From Arcuatula senhousia (taxonomy: Eukaryota; Mollusca; Bivalvia; Mytilida; Mytilidae), in NCBI GenBank assembly GCA_963971305.1, contig OZ020308.1, positions 34,067,275-34,131,274 on the forward strand: a stretch of DNA of 64,000 nucleotides, given 5' to 3'. The translations under genes and the position numbers were made by a program. Positions 1-10,928 of the stretch are shown here, piece by piece; within the stretch, counting starts at the first letter, position 1, and each line of letters starts with the position of its first letter. The notes under the pieces were generated by a model. The model had not been told where the DNA came from. It made no database searches and saw only the letters and a program-made list of their open reading frames with translations.

Positions 1-240
1 TGATTTTTTAGTTTTAGTGTTCACGCGAAATTGTGGTCCTGGACGGACAGGCAAACAAACCGACAAGGCAATCCCTACTTCATATAATTTATGTCAGTTT
101 TAGTGTTTACCTGGACGGAGAGACAGACAAACTGACGAAGGTGATCCCTACTTCATATAGTTTTTTTTATAGTTTAATTGTTCACACGAAATTGCGGTTT
201 TGGACGGACAGACAGACAAACCGAAAAGGCGAAAACTATA
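1..240. repeat. Short tandem repeat, about 85-bp unit, three copies
   Basis: Three diverged copies of a unit holding a TGGACGGACAG-like core, a run of CAGACAAAC and then a CCCTACTTCATATA tract. The unit probably continues to the left of the window. Open frames across it are by-products of the repeat. Confidence 0.6.
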
Positions 241-1762
241 GGACACCGCATTTTCTAAGAATTTATGAGAAAAGATTTACAAAAACGTGGTACGGGTCAA
301 CAACCGAAAAGGAGGGGAATTATTTCAATGGGAAGACGGGAAATTTGCTTTTTTTCATTTTTGTATTACAAATACAGAATGAAACCCCGTTCTAACGATA
401 TCCGTCAGCCAAAACGTGAAATTTTCCTTCAGTGGCACTGGCTTCACCCGTCGATTCAGTAGTTTTGGCCTCGGATTCTGACGGAGATTTTGAAGTGTGA
501 CTGTCATTAGTACATTGTTTTTTGGGGGTTACTACCCGTTGTACCGCTGAGCATTGTAGTTAACTTCAGTTGGCTTTTTTTCAAACTTTGGTTTTTTTCC
601 GCGTTTCAAACTTTTCTTACGCTTATATCCTAGGGATGACGGTCACGATACGTGAGATTCTCCGGCAGACTGCAATGTTTGCCAACCCGCATTGATTATT
701 TTCGTGCGTCTCTTCTCTCTCTCTGTCCCTCTCTCTCCCTCTTTTTTTATCAAATTTTTATTTTTTTTTCTAAATTTTCATTTAGTGAGGCATTTGCCTC
801 ATTGCCTCAATGGAAGCTACGCTACTGGACTAGGCTTAATTTGTTTATTTTTTAACATTCACAACACAATTTTTGCAACATTTTATCCAGCTACAAGCAG
901 CTATAATCACAGGGTCACTCGTGAGTGTTTCTGGTGGCGAATAGGTCAACAGCAGCGCCAAGCTTGTCGGTGAAAGCTCCACAAAAGAGCGCTTAGAAAC
1001 ATTACATCGGGTCAGGCCACTTTGCCCACAAAGAGCCTTGGATGTGTGCCTCAGGTGGTTTAATGGTGTAGTCTGTCATAATGAATTCTGGGTCATCAGG
1101 CTAAAAATAAAAACGAAAAACCTGCCAAAAACCATAGTTGTGTGCCCTGTTTGGAAAAAAAATGTAAGGTTCTTTGCACGTTTAAGAAGGACCCTGCTGC
1201 AGTTAGATAAGAGTAGGACCCGTAGGGTAGGATCCCCAAGCAGGGGGCTAGATTGTCTGAGACTACCTATCCCTCATATTCTAGTGGCAATAAAAATTCA
1301 TACTAGTATTGCTAATAGGGCTTGCAACATGTGTCTCATTTTACTCCACTTCATCAGCATTTTATATTAATTCATAGATCATCTCACTGATACCGAAAAT
1401 GCGTGCTGCTTGGGAGTAAAGCAATTACTAACTAACTTAAAGGTACTAAATAATCACAGGGTTCATATTGCAGCGTTTTCTTCAATCAATAGATCGTGGA
1501 TAGGATATACAATTCCCGCGCGCCACCTAACTCTCGGTCCACACCTTTCAACTCCCGGTCTCAACTTCCTTGGCTGTCGACCCATTGTCACACGCACTTA
1601 AAGTTTAAGGTTGCTAAGATTGCCTAAATTGGTGTGTTTGAGTTCACCAAGGTTGTCTTAATATTTATATGTTGACGTTTCGTCAATTTTCTCACAGATC
1701 CAGATGAAATAACAAGCAGTAAACTTCATTTTGTATAAAATATTTTTATTCTGTGTTTTAAG
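241..1762. other. Non-coding stretch, no supported gene
   Basis: AT-rich sequence with poly-T and CT-rich tracts near 700-780. I searched it for the upstream exons expected of the CENP-V-like gene that follows (the CxC zinc-binding segment) and did not find a convincing match, so they probably lie left of the window or behind a longer intron. Short open frames here show no recognisable motif. Confidence 0.5.
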
Positions 1763-2380
1763 GGAGAAGACAACCTTACGACCTACACATTCAACACCCA
1801 CCAGGCAAAGCACATGTTTTGCAAGACTTGTGGAGTCCAAAGTTTTTACCAGCCTAGATCGAATCCAGATGGATATGGTCAGTTATGTTGATTTACGTCT
1901 TGATTCATGTTCATACTTTTTTTTATGTTTTTCACATTCAAACAAGAATAATTGCTAATCACTGGGGCTTATCCTAAGAAAAAATCAGGGAAAGATATTC
2001 TTCCACCAAATTTTGAACATAAATTAATTATCTTAAACAAGAATTTAGCATCCTATAATTTTTTAACTAATTTTGTACCTTTACATTTTTTCCTTTTAAC
2101 GGTAGAATTTCAAATACTTTGTTATTTTCAAACTGGCCAGCTAAGAAAGCTTGTAAGAAAATGAAACTGATCAACTTTAGCTAGTCTGTCGTCTCATGTA
2201 CAATTATTTCAGAGAACGAAATTGATATACATGAATGTTTTTTTTTATTCATTTGCAGGCGTTGCACCTCATTGTATAGATTCGGATACCATAGAGAGAA
2301 TTGAAGAAGAAAAATTTGACGGACAAAACTGGGAGCAACACATAACCAAAACAGATATTTCTAAACGTTCTAAAGAATAA
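1763..2380 (+). CDS. CENP-V/GFA-domain protein, last two exons
   Basis: Two exons in frame. Exon A, 1763-1877, follows a TTTTAAG acceptor and ends at a G|GTCAGT donor; exon B, 2259-2380, follows a pyrimidine-rich TTTGCAG acceptor and ends in TAA. Joined, they give 78 residues. Exon A carries the segment [20 protein letters not shown], followed by [13 protein letters not shown]; exon B opens with VAPHCID. This is the hallmark of the glutathione-dependent formaldehyde-activating (GFA) fold as found in centromere protein V: the CxxC pair binds zinc and the FYxPRSNPxG loop is conserved. The N-terminal half with the CxC motif is missing, so the gene is partial in this window. AATAAA overlaps the stop codon. 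CENP-V acts at the kinetochore and on microtubules in vertebrates; many invertebrate homologues are uncharacterised, so the cellular role here is inference. Confidence 0.8.
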
Positions 2381-2445
2381 ACGAAGTAGTAACAGATGGT
2401 CAATTATGGGCTAATAGTTGCTTCCCAAATTTATACTACAATTTT

Positions 2446-2611
2446 TTATACTACCAACGCGGAGCGGGGACATAGAAATGCCAGTGTCCGTCCGTCCGTC
2501 ACACTTTTTTCGTAACATATTTCTAAGATATTACTTTTCGTAGGCTTTTGATATTTGGTATGCAGCTTAAGGTAGGGGTCTCATATAGTGGGATGCTTTT
2601 TATACTACCAT
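2446..2611. mobile_element. Small TCCGTCCGTC-type insertion between 14-bp direct repeats
   Basis: A sequence with CCGTCCGTCCGTC and a TTTGGTATGCAGCTTAAG tract is bracketed by two copies of TTTTTATACTACCA, which could be a target duplication or the ends of the repeat. Related internal motifs occur in the element at 28794-29500. Confidence 0.4.
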
Positions 2612-2666
2612 ACGAAACGCGCGTCAGGCGTAGCAAAATGTATTGTCTGGAACTTTGTTGTCATTT
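2611..2666 (+). ncRNA. 3' half of a hammerhead ribozyme plus its downstream tract
   Basis: The segment reads GAC-GAAA-CGCGCGTC-AGGCGTAGC and is followed by the tract TGTCTGGAACTTTGTTGTCA, exactly as downstream of the complete motif at 20464-20512. The CTGATGA half is absent, so this copy cannot fold into a hammerhead. Confidence 0.55.
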
Positions 2667-3624
2667 GTATTTTTTTTTCAGGTCTGTCGCTTACCTGTTA
2701 CATGTGTTAAACGAGCCGACTTAGATTTTTTGCCGCACGGCGGGGGACCCAAGAATCCCGTTCTTCTTTAAAATTTGTTTTTATTCCGTTATCTTTTTTA
2801 CATGCATACATGTGTTAGTGCTCAAACAAAAAAAAAAATCAACCAGCCAATTATGTGTACAAAGGTAGCAGCATGTGTCATCAGAACACACGATACGTAG
2901 ATTGATTTTTGAATTTGTTTTATATATATATGTGTTACAACACACAGAAAGTGCTTGCCCTTCCGGAGCACTTCTTTACCTGTTTTTTTTTTTTAACAAT
3001 TTCAAATTTGAGAAGTTCCTCAACTCCAATCCCTCTTAATGATTTCTAATATTAATTTGAGGAAATTTTCAAACTTGAAGAAAAACTAAAAGTCATTGAG
3101 AGTGCAGACTTTATTTGAAACCCAGGCCTGCTCTCTTTGTTTAGAGGCTAGCAAGCGTTTCTGATTACGATTGTTTCATTAAATCTAGATTGTGAGTTTT
3201 TTTTCGCTGTTCTTTTTTGTGCCAACTGATTTTGTTTGCTTTTTATGGCTTCTGACATTGAATGCCCAATTCGTATTGCATTAATTGACAGTGGAAGTTT
3301 AAAGCCGTGACTATACCTGGTAGGGTCCGCAGCGACGGTTGCGTTAATTTTCTTCTTTTAAGTTTTTATTACACTCATATTGATTAATGGAAAATCAAGT
3401 GTTATTTAGATTTTATTAACGTTAAATAAAGGAGTGTCCTTGTATATTTACATGTAAGATAGGATGTATTTTTTATCTTCTCTGTCTCATACAACCCGAG
3501 GCGATACATATAGTTATAGTCACATTTACCATGCAAGTGCAAAAATTAAATTTTCTTGCAGCGCGATTTGTAAAAATCCAAGACACCATGAGTAGATTTA
3601 GAATAAAAACAGGGATAAATATCC
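2667..3624. other. Non-coding stretch with probable 3' UTR of the minus-strand gene
   Basis: No gene is seen. On the minus strand an AATAAA lies near 3410-3418, about 210 bases past the stop of the gene at 3625-4191, a plausible poly(A) signal. Poly-A/T runs occur at about 2827 and 2985. Confidence 0.4.
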
Positions 3625-4191
3625 CTAGTCGGGGACCCGCCTCAAATATCGACAATCTTCGATTTCATATAATCTATCTTCTAAGGATGGCCTAAATGCA
3701 AAAATGTCTGGTTCCTCGTCAAAGTCACGTGATTTAATTGTCATAGCCTTACTTTTATAAATCGGCGGTAATCTAGCGGGCGGCAGCAATAATGGCCGCT
3801 GTTTTCGTCTGCTCGAACTGGACTTCAAGTTGTCTCTATTAACACTTTCCTCAGGTTCATGGATAGTCGGTTTTGGCTGTTTACGGTCGACTAGAAATAG
3901 TTTTCCAATTTCTTCATCTTTAGTCACAAACGAGGCTCTGAATGCCTCGAGTTCATTTTGTTTCTGAAATTTTCGTAATTTGTCATTGTAGACATTTTCG
4001 TTTTGCTGTCTGTACTGTAATATTCGTCTTTTTATTTTTCGTTTCAAACTTTCTGGAGAAATGTAGGTAGCTTTGTTTGTTGCGCTTGAAGTTTGGCTAT
4101 CATTTAAAGACTGGACTGAAATGTTTTGTTGTAAATCCACTGTTTCATTGGTGGGATTAAATGGAAGACTACTACTTCTTACAATATCCAT
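3625..4191 (-). CDS. Unrecognised 188-residue protein
   Basis: A 188-codon open frame starting at an ATG in the context ATATCCATA on the plus strand and ending at TAG. This is long for such AT-rich DNA and the composition is protein-like: an acidic and Ser/Thr-rich N-terminus, a strongly basic stretch (SLKRKIKRRILQYRQQNENV) likely to be helical or coiled coil, a Ser/Arg stretch, a Pro-rich segment (LLLPPARLPPIYK) and a conserved-looking end YEIEDCRYLRRVPD. No signal peptide or membrane segment is seen, so a cytosolic or nuclear protein is likely. I do not recognise a family. A second copy of the last 14 codons lies at 7774-7820. It could be one exon of a larger gene, but no good donor is visible near its end, so I treat the TAG as the true stop. 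Confidence 0.55.
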   Translation of the reverse strand: MDIVRSSSLPFNPTNETVDLQQNISVQSLNDSQTSSATNKATYISPESLKRKIKRRILQYRQQNENVYNDKLRKFQKQNELEAFRASFVTKDEEIGKLFLVDRKQPKPTIHEPEESVNRDNLKSSSSRRKQRPLLLPPARLPPIYKSKAMTIKSRDFDEEPDIFAFRPSLEDRLYEIEDCRYLRRVPD

Positions 4192-4459
4192 ATCGATGTT
4201 AAGAATCTACACAAAGATTGAAAAATAAGTTTAAGACAATAAATATCAGGAAAAATGATTTGTTACAAAACTGATTATTTTTTTAATAAATAGAAAACAT
4301 CTTTAGGCCACTCCAAATCGATATCTAGTTCGTCAGGCATCGATTTTTTTTACGGGGGGGATTTTCATTTAGCTAGCGGCAACTTTTTTTATTTGAAAAA
4401 AAAATCAAATATATTTCAAATCAAAGGAGCGCTAAATTTTAGCCCTCATTTCAGAGTAA

Positions 4460-4665
4460 TGTGGATTCATTTATTTTTGTGGGTACCAATTTTTGTGGTT
4501 TGGTGGAAAAGAACAAATTTGTGAATTCTTGAATTCGTGGTTCTAATGTCTGCAACATACTGAATAATGTTAATTTTCCCTTTCGTTGGATATAAAATTT
4601 CGTGGGTGAAAGCCACCCACGAAAACAACGAAAATTGATACCCCACGAATAATTATGAAACCACA
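4460..4665. mobile_element. 206-bp foldback MITE
   Basis: The left end (TGTGGATTCATTTATTTTTG, then TGGGTACCAATTTTTG) pairs with the right end (CAAAAATT-like, then GATACCCCACGAAT and TGAAACCACA) over about 42 bp with a few mismatches. A decayed relative lies at 20281-20440. Confidence 0.55.
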
Positions 4666-4779
4666 GTATATTTAGATATATCATGCATATTACCATGGTA
4701 CGCAATCGCTGCCTAATGATGATGTCCATTTTTATGTGATGATACTTCTTCATTTTGTAACTGAAATTATGAATTGCCG

Positions 4780-5721
4780 ACAAGATTTTTGTCCCCCGCC
4801 GCAACGCGTCGGAGGGACTTAGTAATGGTCTCCGTCCGTCCGTCTGTCTGTCCGTCCGTCACGTTTTTTGTGGGTGCAACTCCTCGGACACTACTGAACG
4901 GATGTTGCTGAAAATTTACACACTGATAGGGTACAATTAGTAGATGATCATCCCATATTTGAAATTTTCAAAATGGCCACCGTTTCCATGGAAATGGAAG
5001 AAAGGTCAAAATATAGGACATTCAATATCTCGGTTACCTAGGTGCACAGGGTTCTGAAATTTTGTAGGCTGATAGAGCAAAAGGTACTATATAATAATAC
5101 GAAAAAAAATTGAAGCGATATTTACGGTTTTCAAGTTATTTACGAATTTGTGATTTTTCAGTCCGAAAAATGGGACTTTGTCAAACGTTTATGTGGGTGC
5201 AACTTCTCGGACATTACTGAATGGATGCTGCTGAAACTTTACACACTGATAGGGTACTATTAGTAGGTGATCATCCCATATTTGAATTTTTCAAAATGGC
5301 CGCCGTTGCCATGGAAACAGGGAAGATTGGTCAAATATAGGACATCCAATATCTCGGTTACCTAGGTGCACAGGGTTCTGAAATTTTGTAGGCTGATAGA
5401 GCAAAAGGTACTCTATAATAATACGAAAAAAATTTGAAACAAAATGTACAGTTTTCAAGTTATTTACGAATTTGTGATTTTCGGTCCAAAAAATGGGACT
5501 TTGTCATGTCAAACATTTTTTTTGTGGGTGCAACTCCTGGGATATTATTGAAGGGATGTTGCTGGAACTTTACACACTGATAGGGTACTGTTAGTAGGTG
5601 ATCATCCCATATTTTGACAACCAATTTCAATCGTTTCTCAGAAAATATATCTCTTGAATTGACATACCACACAACTTTTATGCGGCGGCGGGGGACACAT
5701 GGCTACGCGTAGCAATCTTGT
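4780..5721. mobile_element. TCCGTCCGTC element with three tandem ~325-bp units
   Basis: The left end TGTCCCCCGCCGC (4790) is matched in inversion by GCGGCGGGGGACA (5685-5697); ACAAGATT and AATCTTGT flank these further out. A CCGTCCGT microsatellite follows the left end. The interior is a tandem array of units beginning GTGGGTGCAACTCCTCGGAC at about 4868, 5192 and 5523, the last truncated. Non-coding. Confidence 0.6.
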
Positions 5722-5774
5722 TTTTCTTGAAGATGCGGGGATTTCGACGATCGAGGAATCGATTTGGAGTGGCC

Positions 5775-6008
5775 TTAATATCAACGTTTCGTCTATCAAA
5801 TACTCACCAACATTTGAATTCAGTCTTTTCTTGTTGTGGTGGTGTTTGTATGTGTTTTGTTATGTTGTGTACAGTTCTTTGTTTGTATGTTTAAGTCTAT
5901 TGATTTTGTCTTGTTTGCTATTTGTCCTTCGATTTTCGAAAGCCCCAATAGCTTCTTTCAGACCTGGTTCTCACTAAAAGTAATCCTAAGTTTGACAGTG
6001 ATTAATAC
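5775..6008. other. Short non-coding spacer
   Basis: T/G-rich sequence. The open frames across it have no recognisable motif and are not supported as genes. Confidence 0.4.
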
Positions 6009-6592
6009 AAAGGACATGATATGATAAGTGCTAAATTTGGCCCCCTAATTTACCATTTTTTTTTAAATAATTGAACTGAGGATAAACTATTCTAGATCAT
6101 TTCTTAGATGAACAAGGTATTGTGAAATAACATTATTTTTTACTAAACCTTGTTTATCATGTCACAGTGACATCATCAAATTAGTTGAAAATGACATTTT
6201 TGTGAAAAAGTGTTAAAATCCTGCAAATTTTGAGTAGTTTTTGGCAAATTTAACTATGAGCCACACAGAGTACCACAAAGATGATATTTTTGTGGTTTGT
6301 CCCTATATTACAAATGATCATTTACACAAATTATTGTAGTGGTACTCTGTGTGGCTCATAGTTAAATTTGCCTAAAACCACTCAGAATTTGCAGGTTTTT
6401 TACAGTTTTTCAACAATTTACAATATGTAGGCCACTTTAGGCCATTATTTTTACATCACAAAAATCACAAAATCATGCTGAAATAGCAAAGTTTAACTGA
6501 TTTGAAGTATATATCACATACTTTTAGCTCATTTCAATAACTTCGAAATTTGGGGGCAAAATTGGGCCCTTATCATACCTTGTCCTTTCATT
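6009..6592. mobile_element. 584-bp foldback (long inverted repeat) element
   Basis: The two halves are inverted copies of each other. The ends (AAAGGACATGATATGATAAG on the left, CTTATCATACCTTGTCCTTT on the right) pair with two mismatches. The centre pairs nearly perfectly over about 60 bp: GCCACACAGAGTACCAC at about 6261 against GTGGTACTCTGTGTGGC at about 6340. The transcript would fold into one long hairpin. No coding capacity. Confidence 0.7.
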
Positions 6593-7773
6593 GCTAGCAA
6601 AGCAATTCAACTAGAAAAATAAAATCGTTGTTCTCGATAGGAAAAAAAAGTTTGTGCTGAATGTCCGAGAAAATATGAAACTAACTATCTCATAAGTGAT
6701 ACTCATTAATTCTAAAAGATAAAAGGCAAAATTACTCAAAGCTTTTCAAGCAAAATAAAATGCTGATAATATAGCACAGACTTTGCTCAGTCAGAAAAAA
6801 AAACAAAAACAGGAACCAAGAAGTTGCTTTCAACCAATTCTGAAAGAAATGCCGGTCGCATTTACGATCAACTAACATTTATACAATAATTTAAATACAT
6901 GTAGAAGCAAACCAACCTTTAGCTTAGAAAATAGAAAGACGCACAACCAAAAGAAAAACATATAAGACTGTATGAATTTGCAAAAAGAAAATACAGATCT
7001 ACTTCATATAATTCCTGACACGTTCAAGATCTAACAGTGCATATTAATTCGAAAAACTTACCAGAACGTTTCAAAACTCTCTCAGTTCAAAATACGATAT
7101 GTTATTATACCACAACATCTTAAAATTTCTCAGTCGTCATAGTGCAATTATATACATACACATAACGGTATGAGCGACATTTGACAAGAAAATGAAGTAC
7201 TTAAGGGATCCGGTGCCTTAATACCAAGTAATACCTATAAATTTAAACAACAGTATTGAAGTTATCAATTGTCAAATAATGAGCCAAAGTCTTAAATGTA
7301 CACATTTGAGATATTTAACTTTTTCTATCACATTTTTCTTTAGTGCTACGGCTCAAAGCCTTTGTTCAAGTTTAATAACTACTCAAGATCCTAAAAGTAA
7401 ATATTATTGAAAACCATACCTCATATTTCATATTTATTGATACTTGAAAATTATTTATTTAATCAGCACTTTTGTTAAAAGTTTTAAACCATATTAATAT
7501 AAAGTAATGTTTGATGCTTGATGAAATGAATTACGTATTTATGTATTTTATGTTTTATATTTTTTTTTTAAGGGTGTTTGTCTGTGTGTTGAGATTAATC
7601 TTAATATTTAACAATCCATGTTTTTGATGCAAATCGAATAAGACATGTAGAACAAAACAAAATGAAAAAATTAAAGCAATGAACTATTAAGGATTGCGAA
7701 CAAGCGCATCTTTTTATATGTAAACATTATGATTCTACAATTATTTCCACTCAAACATGAATAGAAAATCTAG
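6593..7773. other. AT-rich non-coding stretch
   Basis: No supported gene and no clear inverted or tandem repeat were seen. Confidence 0.4.
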
Positions 7774-7820
7774 CTAGTCGGGGACCTGCCTCAAATGACG
7801 ACTATCTTCGAATTCGTATT
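7774..7820 (-). pseudogene. Duplicated 3' end of the 3625-4191 gene
   Basis: Read on the minus strand this gives YEFEDSRHLRQVPD and TAG, against YEIEDCRYLRRVPD and TAG at the end of the gene at 3625-4191. Differences are mostly conservative and the frame and stop are kept. Upstream the frame meets a TAA at once and then the 3.1-kb TIR element, so only the tail is left. It may be a broken paralogue or a last exon. Confidence 0.4.
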
Positions 7821-8040
7821 ACTTGCCCTCTATAGTGAGGGCACTAAACTCAAGCTAGCGAACAATAAGCCAGCGAACAATAACAAAAATCAAGCTAGCG
7901 AACAATAAGCTAGAGAACAATAAGAAAGCGCGCGAAAATGGTAATATATAAAAACCAAAAAATCGCAATATCGTACAATTTTCCTATACACATTTTTGCT
8001 CACCTGAACCGAAGGGTCATGCGAGCATTAATCTTTGTCG

Positions 8041-9700
8041 ACCCTTTAATTCCATGCTGGATAAATGTTTACTTTTTTCTTGATTGTTGGTCAAAGTTGG
8101 GTACCCTCGACCGTCTGCCCCTACATTTTGGTACCCATATGGAATGAGCCCTACGGCAAAGTTTGGACCGAGCTTTTGGGATATGCTAGTACTATCCTAG
8201 CACTATCCATTCTTTTAATCACTAGCTGGGTAAATTTGTACTTTTTCTTGATTGTTGGTCAAAGTTGGGTACCCTCTTCCGTCTGACCCTACATCTTGGT
8301 ACACCCCAGGAATGAGCCCAACGGCAAAGTTTGGGCCGAGTTTTCGGGTTATGCTAGTACTATCCTAGCACTATCTAGCCCTTTAATCCCCTGCTGGGTA
8401 AATTTTTACCTCTTTCTTGATTGTTGGTCAAAGTTGGGTGCCCTCGACCGTCTGCCCCAACATCTTTGTACCCCTATGATAAACCCTATGGCAAAGTTTG
8501 GACCGAGCTTTTAGGATTTGCTAAGACTATCTTAGCCCTATATAGTCCTTTAATCCCTTGCTGGGTAAATTTTTACTTTTTTCTTGATAGTTGGTCAAAG
8601 TTGGGTACCCTCGACCGTCTGCCCCTACATATTGGTACCCATATGGAATGAGCCCTACGGCAAAGTTTGGACCGAACTTTAGGGATATGCTAGTACTATC
8701 CTAGCACTATCTAGCCCTTTAATCCCCTGTCGGGTAGATTTTTACTTTTTTCTTGATTGTTGGTCACAATTGGGTACCCTCGTCCGTCTGCCCCTACATC
8801 TTAGTACCCCTATGGAATGAACCCTACGGCAAAGTTTGGACCGAGCTTTTGAGATGTGCTAGTACTATCCTAGCACTATCCAGTCCTTTAATCCCTATCT
8901 GGGTAAATTTTTACTTTTTCTTGATTGTTGGTCAAAATTGGGTACCTTCGTCCGTCTGCCCCTACATCTTGATACTCCCTATGGAATGAGCCCTACGACA
9001 AAGTTTGGACCGAGCTTTTTGGATATGCTAGTACTATCCTAGCGCTATCCAGTCCTTTAATCACTATGTGGGTAAATTTTTACTTTTTTCTTGATTGTTG
9101 GTCAAAGTTGGGTACCCTCGACTGTCTGCCCCTACATCTTGGTACCCATATGGAATGAGCCCTACGTCAAAGTTTGGACCGAACCTTTGGGATATGCTAG
9201 TACTTTCCTAGCACTATCAAGCCCTTTAATCCCCTGCTGGGTAATTTTTTACTTTTTTCTTGATTGTTGGTCAAAGTTGGGTACCCTCGTCCGTCTGCCC
9301 CTACATCTTGGTACCCCTATGGAATGAGCCCTACGGCAAAGTTTGGACCGAACTTTTATGATGTGTTAGTACTTTCCTAGCACTATTCAGTCTTTTAATC
9401 CGTAGCTGGGTAAATGTTTACTTTTTTCTTGATTGTTGGTCAAAGTTGGGTACCCTCGTCCGTCTACCCCTACATCTTGGTACCCCTATGGAATGAGCCC
9501 TACGGCAAAGTTTGGACCGAGCTTTTGGGATATGCTAGTACTATCCTAGCACTATCCAGTCCTTTAATCACTAGCTGGGTTAATTTTTACTTTTTTCTTC
9601 ATTGTTGGTAAAAGTTGGGTACCCTCGTCCTTCTGACCCTACATCTTGGTACTCCCTATGGAATGAGCCCTGAGGCAAAGTTTGGACCGAGCTTTGTGGA
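8041..9700 (+). repeat. Tandem array of about ten ~169-bp units
   Basis: Each unit carries GATTGTTGGTCAAAGTTGGG, a CCGTCTGCCCCTACAT tract, GCAAAGTTTGGACCGAGCTT and TGCTAGTACTATCCTAGC. The GGACCGAGC/GGACCGAAC landmark recurs about every 169 bp from 8164 to 9682. Open frames of 65-78 residues recur once per unit and are by-products of the array. Confidence 0.8.
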
Positions 9701-10040
9701 TTTTTTTCTACTTTACAGGATGCCGAACAAGTATTTGACCTTTCAGAAAAAGTGGCTATTGGTTTCTATTATTTAACATTTGGTCTATTGATAAAAAATA
9801 GCTACTACTGGTTATTTTTCTGCATTGTTTCAATGTGTGTTATCTAGTCACCATCTAATTGATACGAAAAACCTAATATTTATTTGTTCAAACACATTTG
9901 CAATAAATGGTTAGGACACATATATTTAAATCAAACATTCAACAAACTTGTACCACAATAAAATGAATGAAACGTAACTAAAACGTTTTTAATACATGTA
10001 CGTTGATACGTTTTTCCTTAAGTATAAAAAGTTTATACCA

Positions 10041-10133
10041 ACCAAGGTGGTCTAGTGGTTTAGGGTGCTGGACACCGTGCAGGCGGTGTTGTCATAGATG
10101 ACAACCAGTATGGGTTCGAATCCAGCTATAGAC
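10041..10133 (+). other. tRNA-like (SINE head-like) sequence
   Basis: A box-A-like TGGTCTAGTGG and a perfect box B GGGTTCGAATCC are spaced as in a class II tRNA. CACCG/CGGTG can form an anticodon-type stem and TTGTC/GACAA a long variable arm. The acceptor stem does not pair, so this is a tRNA-derived remnant or SINE head and not a working tRNA. It sits inside the 3.1-kb TIR element. Confidence 0.5.
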
Positions 10134-10928
10134 CATGTTGGATTTTCTGATGTCAACAGCTTTAAGAATATGATTTTTATCACTGTTGGCATATGGATAT
10201 ACTTTCTACCTATGCTACTAACCTACAATATCTATATATTTACTATACCAACATTCAATGGTCATGCACAGTGTTGACATTTAATTGAAAAGTTTTTTTA
10301 ACTACAGTAGTAAACCACACCCAGCAAAACAATCACTTTTACCTTCAAAGAGAAATAATTCTATAATAAATTGACCCAATTACATTTTTAACAATAATTA
10401 ATAAAGTTGAAAATTAAGAAAAAAATCCGAAAAGCACAATTCTTAATTGCTACATGGCTTTTTGGGTCTTCTTCAAACATTTCATGGTAGATAGATCTTG
10501 GCATGCTGACCACTTTTACCTGTTTGCGGGAATTTCGATATGTGAGGCTGTTTTTGTGTTATTTGCAAAAAATGCAATTTACCTACCCCTATGGTCTATT
10601 TTTAGCCACGACGATTATCTTTTTCCTTAAAAAAGTCAAAATTCCACATCATACACTAAAAGCAACCACGCCATGCTGGACTTATAGTGTCAGAGCAGTT
10701 AAAGTTTGAAAAAGTTAACAGACGGACGGACGACAAAGATTAATGCTCGCATGACCCTTCGGTTCAGGTGAGCAAAAATGTGTATAGGAAAATTGTACGA
10801 TATTGCGATTTTTTGGTTTTTAGATATTACCATTTTCGCGCGTTTTCTTATTGTTCGCTAGCTTATTGTTCGCTAGCTTGATTTTTGTTATTGTTCGCTG
10901 GCTTATTGTTCGCTAGCTTGAGTTTAGT

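Larger units (their letters stand above)
4307..5774. mobile_element. 1.47-kb element with 17-19-bp terminal inverted repeats, carrying nested elements
   Basis: GGCCACTCCAAATCGAT at 4307-4323 is repeated in perfect inversion at 5758-5774, with further similarity just inside. The interior is filled by the foldback element at 4460-4665 and the tandem element at 4780-5721. No transposase frame is present, so it is non-autonomous. Confidence 0.5.
7843..10928. mobile_element. 3.1-kb DNA element with 198-bp terminal inverted repeats
   Basis: The left arm (7843-8040, starting ACTAAACTCAAGCTAGCG) and the right arm (10731-10928, ending CGCTAGCTTGAGTTTAGT) are inverted copies differing at only a few bases. 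Each arm holds four copies of a CTAGCGAACAATAAG-type motif and a GCTCACCTGAACCGAAGGG tract. The interior has the tandem array at 8041-9700, a tRNA-like segment and about 600 bp of AT-rich unique DNA. No transposase is encoded, so it is a non-autonomous, MITE-like element; the near-identity of the arms suggests fairly recent mobility. Confidence 0.75.

Noticed and set aside
8065..9611. Series of 65-78-residue frames (FFLIVGQSWVPSSVCPYILV type)
   Set aside because: They recur once per 169-bp tandem unit, end at the same place and have no independent coding signal.
8041..9700. CRISPR-like array
   Set aside because: The repeats are contiguous 169-bp units without unique spacers, in a eukaryotic sequence.
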